Of a stretch of DNA of 64,000 nucleotides, positions 51,638 to 59,981 are shown piece after piece. Origin of the DNA: Proteiniclasticum sp. (GTDB lineage Bacteria; Bacillota; Clostridia; Clostridiales; Clostridiaceae). The translations under genes and the position numbers were made by a program. The stretch is taken from positions 62,001 to 126,000 of the forward strand of contig NZ_DOPX01000026.1 of NCBI RefSeq assembly GCF_003514505.1, given 5' to 3'. Under the pieces are notes generated by a model, which saw only the letters and a list, made by a program, of their open reading frames with translations, made no database searches and was not told where the DNA came from. The first letter of the stretch is position 1, and the number at the start of each line of letters is the position of its first letter.

Positions 51638-51928
51638 ATGGAGAACAACATAAATAAATTCACAAACGCAGCTGAACTCTTAAAGACATTGGGTCATCCG
51701 GTGCGTCTTTGTATACTGAAAGGAATCTTGGCCACTGGAGGATGCAATGTGACCCATATGACAGACTGCCTGAATCTTCCTCAGTCCACCATTTCCCAGC
51801 ACATTCAGAAGCTGAAAAGCGCCGGAATCATCGAAGGAGAACGGAAAGGGCTGGAAATCACCTATAAACTGGTCCATGACAAAGCACGACAGATTATTGA
51901 AAGTATTGAACTTCAGGAGGATAAATAA
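51638..51928 (+). CDS. ArsR-family transcriptional regulator
   Basis: A 96-residue winged-helix repressor: AELLKTLGHPVRLCILKGI, then the recognition region LNLPQSTISQHIQKLKSAGII and a short wing GERKGLEITYKL. Cysteines at 25, 36 and 44 (LCILKG, GGCN, DCLN) could form a thiol or metal site; the pattern is not the ELCVCDL arsenic box. The start at 51638 has GAGAGGGG six bases upstream. Its stop directly abuts the start of the sulphur-transfer fusion gene, so it most likely controls that gene in response to sulfane sulphur or a thiol-reactive metal. This is inference from context. Confidence 0.88.
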   Translation: MENNINKFTNAAELLKTLGHPVRLCILKGILATGGCNVTHMTDCLNLPQSTISQHIQKLKSAGIIEGERKGLEITYKLVHDKARQIIESIELQEDK

Positions 51929-54376
51929 ATGAGTAAGACACTGATCATTGGTGGAGTCGCCGCTGGAGCATCCGCTGCCGCAAGACTTCGAAGACTGGAT
52001 GAATCCATGGAAATTATAGTCTTTGAAAAGGGACCTTATATTTCCTTTGCAAACTGCGGACTTCCCTATCACATCGGAGAAGTCATCAAAGAAAGAGACC
52101 AGCTGATTCTTCAGACACCTCAGGCCATGAAGGACCGTTTCAACCTGGATGTCAGAGTTTTTTCCGAGGTGGTGAAAGTGGACGCTGAGCGAAAACTCGT
52201 CACAGTCCACAGCAAGGAGAAAGGATTCTACGATGAATCCTTCGACTATCTGGTGATTGCTCCGGGAGCAAAACCAGTGAAGCCACCAATTCATGGGATT
52301 GACTCTTCCCTGATCTTCTCCCTGAGAGATATCAATGATATGGACAAGATCAAAGAAAAGGCGGAAAAGAATCTCAAAGGAGAAGTCATTGTGATTGGTG
52401 GAGGATTCATCGGTATTGAAACCGCAGAGAATCTTCACGAGCGTGGCATGAAAGTTTCTTTAGTGGAAGCAGCTCCTCATATCCTTGCTCCCTTTGACTC
52501 TGAAATGTCCATCCAAGCAGAACACGAGCTGGAAGAACATGGCATTTCCCTTCACATCAATGATGCGGTCTGCGCTTTTGAAGAAATCGATGGACGCATT
52601 CAGGTAGAACTTTCCTCCGGTAAGATATTGAAAGGCGATTTTGTGGTGTCAGCCATCGGTGTTACCCCAGACACGGCATTCCTCAAAGACTCCGGCATTT
52701 CTTTAGGTGCAAGAGGACATATCCTTACGGACGAATATCTTCGCACCAACTATCCTTATATCTTCGCTGCTGGAGATGCTGCAGAAATCACAGATTACAT
52801 GATGGGTGGGAAGACCGCTATTCCCTTGGCTGGACCTGCCAACCGTCAGGGAAGGATCATCGCCGACAACATCGCAGGACGCAATGTAGTTTATAAAGGG
52901 GCCATCGGAACGTCTATACTTAAGATTTTTGATCTCACCGCTTCTTCCACAGGTATGAATGAACGTGTGGCGAAGATGAAAGGTCTTCAGCCTAAGTCTA
53001 TCTTCATCCATCCAAACAATCATGCGGGTTATTATCCCGGCGCAACGCAGCTGACCATCAAGCTCGTTTTTGATGAGAACAGAAAAGTGCTTGGCGCTCA
53101 AGCTTTAGGGTATGAGGGTGTTGATAAGTTCATCGATGTCATTGCCACTGTGATTAAGTTTGGAGGTACCGTGGATGACCTGAAAGAACTGGAGCTTGCC
53201 TATGCTCCACCTTACTCCAGCGGAAAATCCCCTGTAAATATGGCTGGATTTGTAGCGGAGAACACCTTGGATGGTCTGGTGGATAACGTGACACTGGATG
53301 ATTACGAGAAGAACTTTGATCCAAAGACCATGCTGCTTGTGGATGTCCGAGATCAGGTGGAAGTGGAGAATGGTTCTCTGGAAGGACGGATCCACATCCC
53401 CCTCAACAGTTTAAGACAACGTATGGGCGAACTGCCAAAGGACAAGACTATTTATCTCTACTGCCAGGTGGGTCTAAGAGGATATATCGGTGCAAGAATT
53501 CTTCAGCAGAACGGATATAAGGTGAAGAACATCACCGGAGGGTTCAAGCTTTATAAAGCCATGCAGCCTGTAGAAAAAAATCCAGAGCATACGCTTTCTG
53601 ATGAGCCCGCTGCCTCATTCGCAGCTTCTGAAACAGTAGAACTGGATGCCACAGGACTCTGCTGTCCAGGACCGCTCATGCGAGTGAAAAGCACTGTGGA
53701 TCAGGTGAATCCAGGGGACACCATCAACATCACAGCATCTGATATGGGCTTTTATGAAGACATCAAAGCCTGGACCAGAAGAACCGGCAATGAGCTTCTT
53801 GATGTAAAGAAAGACAAAGGACTCATCAAGGCTTCCATCCGGAAAGGTCTTTCCGCAAAAGAAGACAACCTGACCGTTTCCTGCAACAGCAATAAAACCG
53901 GAAACGCCGAGAATATGACCATGGTGGTTTTCTCCGGAGACCTGGACAAAGCCATCGCTTCATTCATCATCGCCAATGGAGCAGCAGCCATGAACAAGAA
54001 AGTCACCCTGTTCTTCACTTTCTGGGGGATCAACATTCTTAGAAAGTCTGCCCATGCCCCAGTAGAAAAGAATTTCATCGAAAAGATGTTCGGCTTTATG
54101 ATGCCCAAAGGATCCAAAAAGCTGGGACTTTCCAAAATGAACATGGGTGGAATCGGACCTAAAATGATCCGCTCCATCATGGAAAAGAAAAATGTGCAGT
54201 CCCTGGAAGAGCTGATCAAAGCGGCCATGGACAGTGGTGTGGAGATTGTCGCCTGCCAGATGAGCATGGACCTTCTCGGCATCAAAGAAGAGGAACTTCT
54301 GGATGGCGTAAAATTTGGTGGTGTAGGTTATATGCTCGCTGAATCCGACGAATCCAACGCAACACTCTTTATTTAA
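51929..54376 (+). CDS. CoA-disulfide reductase/rhodanese/TusA/DsrE fusion protein
   Basis: An 815-residue four-part sulphur-transfer enzyme. Residues 1-445 are a FAD/NAD(P)H CoA-disulfide (or persulfide) reductase with IIGGVAAGASAAARLRR and active Cys43 in SFANCGLPYHIG. Residues 455-550 are a rhodanese domain with active cysteine in LYCQVGLRG. Residues 570-640 are TusA-like (DATGLCCPGPLMRVK). Residues 655-815 are DsrE-like (VVFSGDLDKAIASFIIANGA, then VACQMSMDLLGI with a cysteine). Such fusions can pass persulfide between domains and release sulphide or feed thiolation; the physiological donor is unknown. AGGAGG lies eight bases before the ATG. Co-transcribed with the arsR-type gene. Confidence 0.92.
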   Translation: MSKTLIIGGVAAGASAAARLRRLDESMEIIVFEKGPYISFANCGLPYHIGEVIKERDQLILQTPQAMKDRFNLDVRVFSEVVKVDAERKLVTVHSKEKGFYDESFDYLVIAPGAKPVKPPIHGIDSSLIFSLRDINDMDKIKEKAEKNLKGEVIVIGGGFIGIETAENLHERGMKVSLVEAAPHILAPFDSEMSIQAEHELEEHGISLHINDAVCAFEEIDGRIQVELSSGKILKGDFVVSAIGVTPDTAFLKDSGISLGARGHILTDEYLRTNYPYIFAAGDAAEITDYMMGGKTAIPLAGPANRQGRIIADNIAGRNVVYKGAIGTSILKIFDLTASSTGMNERVAKMKGLQPKSIFIHPNNHAGYYPGATQLTIKLVFDENRKVLGAQALGYEGVDKFIDVIATVIKFGGTVDDLKELELAYAPPYSSGKSPVNMAGFVAENTLDGLVDNVTLDDYEKNFDPKTMLLVDVRDQVEVENGSLEGRIHIPLNSLRQRMGELPKDKTIYLYCQVGLRGYIGARILQQNGYKVKNITGGFKLYKAMQPVEKNPEHTLSDEPAASFAASETVELDATGLCCPGPLMRVKSTVDQVNPGDTINITASDMGFYEDIKAWTRRTGNELLDVKKDKGLIKASIRKGLSAKEDNLTVSCNSNKTGNAENMTMVVFSGDLDKAIASFIIANGAAAMNKKVTLFFTFWGINILRKSAHAPVEKNFIEKMFGFMMPKGSKKLGLSKMNMGGIGPKMIRSIMEKKNVQSLEELIKAAMDSGVEIVACQMSMDLLGIKEEELLDGVKFGGVGYMLAESDESNATLFI

Positions 54377-54383
54377 TCTCATG

Positions 54384-54414
54384 AAAAAGGTTCAGCAGTT
54401 TTGCTGAACCTTTT
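54384..54414. terminator. Bidirectional terminator after the sulphur fusion gene
   Basis: AAAGGTTCAGCA pairs with TGCTGAACCTTT around a four-base loop with flanking A and T runs. It can also end the converging serine dehydratase operon. Confidence 0.85.
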
Positions 54415-54508
54415 GTTATATTGAAATATTCTTGAATGTTTTGGATCCTTTCCATCAGAAATACTACTTCTTCTGAACTGTCAGCCTTGCTCTAAGAGCA
54501 ATAGTTAC

Positions 54509-55456
54509 TTATTCTTCTTCCTTCTCTTCTTTTTCTGTATCGAAAGTATCATCATTCATCTTGTTCTTCGACTTCCCATTTTTAGAGCCAAAGATCTCTT
54601 TTTTCAGTTTCTTTCCGGTCTTTGTTCCCGCAAGGCCTCCGATTCCTGTCTCTCTTAAAGCTTCCGGCATGACTTTCCCAATGGAGTACATGGCTGCCAC
54701 GGTGTCATCAAATGGAATTCTGGAGACTACTCCCGCGAGTGTCATATCCGCCGCTGTAATCGCACTGACCGCTCCAGCAGCATTTCTTTTGGCACAGGGC
54801 ACTTCTACGAGGCCCGCAATGGGATCACAAACCAGGCCTAAGGTGTTTTTGAATACAATGGCACCGGCATTGAGGCACATTTCAGGTGTTCCCCCCATCA
54901 TTTCCACCACCGCCGCTGCTGCCATGGCCGCCGCAGAACCGCACTCCGCCTGGCATCCGCCTTCTGCTCCTGAAATGGTGGCATTCTGGGCAATGATGGC
55001 TCCAACTCCTGCGGAAGCGAAGAGACCCATAATCAGGTCCTTTTCTTCGATCTCATGTTCTTCTTTCATGGTCATGATGACTGCAGGCAGAATCCCGCAG
55101 GCACCTGCAGTAGGACAAGCGACAATTTTGCCCATGGATGCATTGACTTCGGAACAGGAAAGCGCATAACTCATGGCTTTCACCATGACTCTTCCCGAAA
55201 CGCTCTGACCTTTATCCAGATACTTTCCCATGCGGTACGCATCTCCGCCAATGAGTCCAGAGACAGAAATCACTTTCTCTCCTACTCCTTTTGTGGTGGA
55301 GAACTCCATGACACGAAGGTTTTCCACCATACGGCCATAAACTTCTTCATAGCTTAAGCCGCTTTCCTCCATTTCCTGCTTCAGGGTGAACTCTCCTATG
55401 GTGAGATTCTCCTCGCTGCATCTTTTCAGCAGCTCTTTTCCGTTCTTTATATTCAT
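54509..55456 (-). CDS. sdaAA: L-serine dehydratase, iron-sulphur type, alpha subunit
   Basis: A 315-residue catalytic subunit that deaminates L-serine to pyruvate using a [4Fe-4S] cluster. VACPTAGACGILPAV, GGCQAECGSAAAMAAAA and LVCDPIAGLVEVPCAKRNA supply the cluster cysteines and substrate site. The normal fold ends near residue 285 (GLAGTKTGKKL); about 30 further residues form a charged Lys/Asn then Asp/Glu-rich tail ending KEEKEEE, which is unusual. AGAGGAG is about 14 bases before the ATG. It follows the beta subunit by 20 bases. Confidence 0.94.
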   Translation of the reverse strand: MNIKNGKELLKRCSEENLTIGEFTLKQEMEESGLSYEEVYGRMVENLRVMEFSTTKGVGEKVISVSGLIGGDAYRMGKYLDKGQSVSGRVMVKAMSYALSCSEVNASMGKIVACPTAGACGILPAVIMTMKEEHEIEEKDLIMGLFASAGVGAIIAQNATISGAEGGCQAECGSAAAMAAAAVVEMMGGTPEMCLNAGAIVFKNTLGLVCDPIAGLVEVPCAKRNAAGAVSAITAADMTLAGVVSRIPFDDTVAAMYSIGKVMPEALRETGIGGLAGTKTGKKLKKEIFGSKNGKSKNKMNDDTFDTEKEEKEEE

Positions 55457-55476
55457 AACTCTTGCTTCTCTCCTCT

Positions 55477-56175
55477 TTAGACTACAGGGTAATTGATCAC
55501 ATTGCTCGTCAGCGGAACAAAACGCACATGTTCCACAGACTCCACTTCTGTGAGCTTCTCAAGAACCGTGGGATCGATGTTCTGGTCCAGTTCGAAAATC
55601 ATCATGGCTTCGCGCCCCTTCTGATCTCTGAACAAAGACATATATGCAATATTCACGCCGCAGTCATAAAGAAGCTTCGAAACATTGGCTACGACACCAG
55701 GCACATCTTTTTGTGTGATGAGAAGTGTTGGATAGTTTCCTGAAAACTGAATCTCTTCCCCATCAATATTTGTAATCTCCACAGCACCACCCCCAATGGA
55801 GGATCCTGTAACCGACACGGTTTTTCCATTTTTCAGCACCATATCCACGCGTACAGAGTTTGGATGCACATCCCCCAGATCCTTTTCGTTGAAGGAGATT
55901 TCCATGCCTTTCGCTTTTGCCAGCTTCAGAGAATCTCTGAGATTATCATCCGCAGGGTCCATGCCAAGCACTCCTGCAACAAGGGCTCTGTCTGTGCCAT
56001 GTCCTTTATATGTTTTGGAGAAGGAGCCATGAAGATAAAAATGCACTTCCACAGGTTCTTCTCCTGCAATCCCCCGGGCGATCTTCGCCAGTTTTGCCGC
56101 TCCTGCCGTGTGAGAACTGGAGGGCCCGATCATAATGGGTCCTATGATATCAAAAACACCATATTTTTTCTTCAT
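55477..56175 (-). CDS. sdaAB: L-serine dehydratase, iron-sulphur type, beta subunit
   Basis: A 232-residue subunit beginning GVFDIIGPIMIGPSSSHTAGA, the hallmark of SdaAB, and ending in an ACT domain (about 155-225, TLLITQKDVPGVVANVSKLL region) that probably senses serine. The start at 56175 gives the normal length but has no clear ribosome site; a GTG 14 codons upstream at 56217 follows a weak AAAGGCAG and cannot be excluded. It lies 66 bases after the nucleoside kinase gene and 20 before sdaAA. Confidence 0.93.
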   Translation of the reverse strand: MKKKYGVFDIIGPIMIGPSSSHTAGAAKLAKIARGIAGEEPVEVHFYLHGSFSKTYKGHGTDRALVAGVLGMDPADDNLRDSLKLAKAKGMEISFNEKDLGDVHPNSVRVDMVLKNGKTVSVTGSSIGGGAVEITNIDGEEIQFSGNYPTLLITQKDVPGVVANVSKLLYDCGVNIAYMSLFRDQKGREAMMIFELDQNIDPTVLEKLTEVESVEHVRFVPLTSNVINYPVV

Positions 56176-56241
56176 ATCTATGCTGTCTGCCGAAAAATTC
56201 AGCAAAACAGATTTCACCTGCCTTTTATATTTTGTCTTCTG

Positions 56242-57852
56242 TTAATAATCATAAAACTGGCTTCCGCCAATGAACTCTCTCAGTAAAGAATTGGTAGGCA
56301 CCAGCTGGTCATCGATATCCTCAAAAAGTCTCAAGATGGTGATAAGTCTCTTGGCCTCCTCATAGGTGCTGCTCTCTTTCGGAATCTTCTCCAGTTCTTT
56401 CAGTGTATGCTTTTTCAGCACTGAAAGTTCATAAAAGAGCGTGGAGTTGAACATGGCATCCGCTTCCTCCTGATAAGGGAAGATGTTCTCTTTTTCCCCC
56501 GCAGAAACCGAAGGGAAAATGAGCAGTGTTTCCTCAGGACTATATCCTCTGGAAAGAAAATCTCTTGCCATACGTCTCAACTTTCTCACATCCGTTGTCG
56601 CAATTCGGCTGTGGTTGTCTAAGTTAAGAACCGTCAGAGCGCTGATGTAGACTTTAAATTTCAATGCATTATCTATCCCTGCAAGAAGTCTCGGGTTCAG
56701 TCCATGGATCCCCTCAATGAGGAGTACACCATTCTCCGGCAGTTTCACCTTTGTGGTTGAAAGCCCTCTGGTGCCTGTTTTGAAATCAAACTTCGGCAGA
56801 AGGACTTCCTCCCCTTGCAGTATTTTTTTCATATCCGATTCAAAAAGATCCAGTTCTATGGCTTCTAAAGATTCAAAGTCGTAGGTTCCGTCTGCTTTCT
56901 TTGGTGTAAGACGCCGTGGCACAAAATAATCATCCATGCTGACAGGAATCGGCATAAGACCATTTACCCGAAGCTGAATGGCCAGCCGGTTCGCAAAAGA
57001 AGTTTTTCCCGAAGAGCTTGGACCTGCAATAAGCACAATCTTCACTCCACTTCTCTCCTTGATGTCATCCGCGATATAGGCAATTTTCTTTTCATGAAGA
57101 GCTTCTGTGATATTCACTAAAGTTCTGGCTTCTCCGTTGCGGATCTTTTCGTTCAGATTACCCACATAATGGATGCCAAGGAGCCTGTCCCATTTGGCTG
57201 TTTCCTTAAAGATCTCAAAGAGCTTATCCTGTGGTGTAAACGGCTGGACCAGTTCTGGCTCTCTCACCGTTGGATAGCTCATGACAAAACCGTCTTTGTA
57301 GCAAACCAATGAGAATAATGGCGTATATCCAGTAGATGGCGCCATCTTTCCATAGAAATAGGCATAACGGTCCAAAAGATGATACATCTTCACCTCATGG
57401 AATTTCGCGTGGGCAAGCAGCATATATTTATCCATTTCTCCATTCTCTTCGAAGAATTTCAGTGCATCTTCCAGCAGAAAACACTCTTTTTTTATAGGGT
57501 GATTCTCTTCAACGATGGTTCTCATTTCTTTTTCCAGACGGTGCAGCATCTCTTCTGTTAGAATTTCATCCCGAACCCAGCAGTAAAGGCCTCTACTGAT
57601 GGAATGGTCAATGATGAGTTCTTTGCTGGGCCACAGCTTATAGAAAGCAGTGACCAGAATGAATGAAAGGGTTCTTTCATAGGTTTTATGGCCGACATAA
57701 TCCTCACGGAACACGGGGTACAGATTATTTCTTCCTTTCAGCTCCTCTGTCAGCTCAAAATACTCTCCGTTGATCCTTGCAAGAATTGGCTGCTGGGTGC
57801 CCTTTCTCAAACTTTTCAGTTCATCATAGGTATAGCCTTTACTTTTATCCAT
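56242..57852 (-). CDS. Nucleoside (uridine-kinase-like) kinase with ThrRS-like N-terminus
   Basis: A 536-residue protein combining two parts. Residues 1-260 resemble the second additional (editing-associated) domain of threonyl-tRNA synthetase, with IDHSISRGLYC near 82-91 and a second histidine motif HAKFHEV near 148. Residues 270-536 are a uridine kinase/phosphoribulokinase-type P-loop kinase: Walker A IAGPSSSGKTS (277-284), VSMDDYFVPR and VLLIEGIHGLN. Such fusions are known in clostridia and Thermotoga as nucleoside kinases, but the role of the front domain is unclear. AAGGAG precedes the ATG. It heads the operon with the serine dehydratase genes. Confidence 0.85.
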   Translation of the reverse strand: MDKSKGYTYDELKSLRKGTQQPILARINGEYFELTEELKGRNNLYPVFREDYVGHKTYERTLSFILVTAFYKLWPSKELIIDHSISRGLYCWVRDEILTEEMLHRLEKEMRTIVEENHPIKKECFLLEDALKFFEENGEMDKYMLLAHAKFHEVKMYHLLDRYAYFYGKMAPSTGYTPLFSLVCYKDGFVMSYPTVREPELVQPFTPQDKLFEIFKETAKWDRLLGIHYVGNLNEKIRNGEARTLVNITEALHEKKIAYIADDIKERSGVKIVLIAGPSSSGKTSFANRLAIQLRVNGLMPIPVSMDDYFVPRRLTPKKADGTYDFESLEAIELDLFESDMKKILQGEEVLLPKFDFKTGTRGLSTTKVKLPENGVLLIEGIHGLNPRLLAGIDNALKFKVYISALTVLNLDNHSRIATTDVRKLRRMARDFLSRGYSPEETLLIFPSVSAGEKENIFPYQEEADAMFNSTLFYELSVLKKHTLKELEKIPKESSTYEEAKRLITILRLFEDIDDQLVPTNSLLREFIGGSQFYDY

Positions 57853-58026
57853 AAGCTTCTCCTTTTTGCTTCATGAGGTCCTTTGGCACATTCATGTTCT
57901 ATCCTCTTCATTATAGGGGAAAACACCAAAAATGGCATCATATTCTTCCTTTTCAGATACAGCACCGTAAACCATTTCACTTGAAAATCAATTGTAACCA
58001 TTCCTTGAATCTGTTTAATGATATGG

Positions 58027-58052
58027 TTTCATACGTGAAAATGCTATATAAT
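58027..58052 (+). promoter_or_regulatory. fba promoter region
   Basis: -10 TATAAT at 58047-58052. A short inverted repeat TTTCA-TACG-TGAAA (58027-58040) occupies the spacer and part of the -35, so a regulator could compete with polymerase. Confidence 0.45.
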
Positions 58053-58143
58053 AGAAGGAGAGTTTAGAATGATTTTACCTCAATGAGATGAAAGAATCCC
58101 TAAACACAGTATCCAAAAGATAAACTGAAAGGTGGTTGTATTA

Positions 58144-59070
58144 ATGGCATTAGTCACAACAACAGAAATGTTCAAAAAAGCCTATGAGGGCAAATATGCG
58201 ATTGGCGCATTCAACATCAACAATATGGAGATCATTCAGGGAATCGTTGATGCCTGCAAAGTGAAGAACTCTGCAGTAATTCTTCAGGTTTCCAAGGGTG
58301 CAATGAAATATGCCGGACCAAGATATCTGAAGGCCATGGTAGATGCTGCTGTAGCTGAAACCGGTCTTGATATCGCACTTCATCTGGACCACGGCCCAGA
58401 TCTTGCCACAGTAAAGGAAGCCATCGATGCTGGATTCACTTCTGTGATGATCGACGGATCCCATCTGGAGTTCGAAGAAAACGTAAGAATCACGAAGGAA
58501 GTTGTAGAGTACGCACACTCCAAGGGTGTTGTTGTTGAAGCTGAACTCGGTATCCTTGCTGGTGTGGAAGATGATGTACATGCAGAAGAGCATGTGTATA
58601 CCGATCCTGACCAGGCTGTTGAATTTGTGGAAAGAACAGGTGTGGATTCCCTGGCCATTGCCATCGGTACTTCCCATGGTGCATTCAAGTTTGCTGGAAA
58701 GCCTGATCTGAAGTTCCATATTCTGGAAGAAATCCAGAATAGACTTCCAGGATTCCCAATTGTTCTTCACGGTGCATCCGCTGTCAGCCAGGAACACATT
58801 GCTATGTGCAATGAGTTTGGTGGAAACATCAAGGGCGCACAGGGTATTCCAGTAGATATGCTGAGAAAGGCATCTGCTATGGCAGTTTGCAAGATCAACA
58901 TGGACACCGACATCCGTCTTGCCATGACCGCGTCCATCCGTAAGGCATTCGCTGAAAAGCCAGATGGTTTTGATCCAAGAGGATATCTTGGTGCTGCAAG
59001 AAAAGAGATTCAAGCTCTTGTTGAAAAGAAAATTGATGAAGTTCTTGGTTCCGCAAACTCCATGAACTAA
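58144..59070 (+). CDS. fba: Fructose-bisphosphate aldolase, class II
   Basis: A 308-residue zinc aldolase cleaving fructose 1,6-bisphosphate into the two triose phosphates. Metal and catalytic residues lie in LHLDHGPDLA, VVEAELGILAGVEDD, AIGTSHGAFKF and IVLHGASAVS; KINMDTDIRLA is the phosphate-binding loop. The start at 58144 has AAAGGTGG eight bases upstream. It stands apart from the main glycolytic operon with its own promoter and terminator. Since CggR is inactivated by fructose bisphosphate in B. subtilis, this enzyme sets the level of that signal; this link is inferred. Confidence 0.97.
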   Translation: MALVTTTEMFKKAYEGKYAIGAFNINNMEIIQGIVDACKVKNSAVILQVSKGAMKYAGPRYLKAMVDAAVAETGLDIALHLDHGPDLATVKEAIDAGFTSVMIDGSHLEFEENVRITKEVVEYAHSKGVVVEAELGILAGVEDDVHAEEHVYTDPDQAVEFVERTGVDSLAIAIGTSHGAFKFAGKPDLKFHILEEIQNRLPGFPIVLHGASAVSQEHIAMCNEFGGNIKGAQGIPVDMLRKASAMAVCKINMDTDIRLAMTASIRKAFAEKPDGFDPRGYLGAARKEIQALVEKKIDEVLGSANSMN

Positions 59071-59096
59071 TCACCAACCCGTTTCAGTATGAGAGA

Positions 59097-59129
59097 CAGG
59101 ACTCCCACAAGAAGGAGTCCTGTTTTTTA
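59097..59129 (+). terminator. Terminator of fba
   Basis: CAGGACTCC pairs with GGAGTCCTG around an eight-base loop, followed by TTTTTT. Confidence 0.9.
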
Positions 59130-59199
59130 GTGGCTTCAACCCATTTTCCATATAACATAATAGAAAATATACCTTCATTCAATTAAGACGAAGAAAATA

Positions 59200-59247
59200 G
59201 AGCTGCAGTTCACCAATCTCTCGATGAACTGCAGCTCCATTTTTTTC
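59200..59247 (+). terminator. Free-standing terminator-like hairpin
   Basis: GAGCTGCAGTTCA pairs perfectly with TGAACTGCAGCTC around a 12-base loop, followed by CATTTTTTT. It lies 70 bases beyond the fba terminator with no gene between. The rest of 59130-59424 shows nothing else. Confidence 0.65.
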
Positions 59248-59424
59248 CCAGGTACCTTACAACCGTTCGTACAGGGACATCTTCAGTTTCTTCTCCTTCT
59301 TACTTAAAAAGAAGGCTTTATCTTTTGTCTGTTTCCACAGATGCTGTGGGCTTTTGTACTTCACCATATGTTTATGGCTTGTCTTTTGTTTGAGGATTCA
59401 ATCTTTTGTTCCTCTTTTAAAGTC

Positions 59425-59619
59425 CTATAAACTTCCTGCAGTCAGCTGGATCTTTTCGAGCTTGTGCTTTATATTAAAAAACTCATTTTCTAGAATATTG
59501 ATTTTTTGTTCAATCAGATTCCTGTTGGTTTCCTTAACTGCAGCACCAAGTTCTTTGGACAGAATGCTCAGCTCATCACTGATGGCATAAATCCTTTTTG
59601 TAGCTTCATATGCGTTCAT
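59425..59619 (-). CDS. Small hypothetical coiled-coil protein
   Basis: A 64-residue, cytoplasmic-looking protein that is almost entirely predicted helix: MNAYEATKRIYAISDELSIL, a middle with heptad-spaced L, I and V, and NIKHKLEKIQLTAGSL at the end. No cysteines and no known motif. GAGGTG six bases before the ATG supports translation. It has no operon partner. Similar small helical proteins of unknown function are common in clostridia. Confidence 0.6.
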   Translation of the reverse strand: MNAYEATKRIYAISDELSILSKELGAAVKETNRNLIEQKINILENEFFNIKHKLEKIQLTAGSL

Positions 59620-59679
59620 ATTCTACACCTCACTTAATGACATTTTCTCTAAGGCCCGTGGGAGATTCTTTTAAAACCC

Positions 59680-59795
59680 GGTACATACTGTACCTCTTAA
59701 AGGAATAAATGTATAATAGCTTCAACAAGGTTTTTTCCTTGTTACAACTGCATTTTAGACTGACTTATGTAAACAGTCAAGGCCGTTTACATAAG
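59680..59795. repeat. Cluster of three inverted repeats upstream of the CYTH gene
   Basis: GGTAC-atact-GTACC (59680-59694); AACAAGG-tttttt-CCTTGTT (59725-59744); CTTATGTAAAC-10 bases-GTTTACATAAG (59764-59795). A TATAAT (59712-59717) lies between the first and second. The rest of 59620-59981 holds no gene. Confidence 0.6.
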
Positions 59796-59981
59796 TTTAT
59801 GACAATGGTTTATGAAACTGTTTCAATACTTTGGATTTGCTATGGTAAAGGATATCATTTTACGGCTTTTTTTCAGTTTTTCAAATGAAAAAGCCTTCTG
59901 CAGATGTATCCTTATGCATTAGAAAACCCTTGGTAACTAAGATATGTAATGATTTCACAAATATTCATAAAGGAGCCGATT

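Noticed and set aside
58150..59013. Long open frame (287 codons) on the strand opposite fba
   Set aside because: Antisense to a clear aldolase gene with biased codon use; the product has no recognisable domain and no ribosome site.
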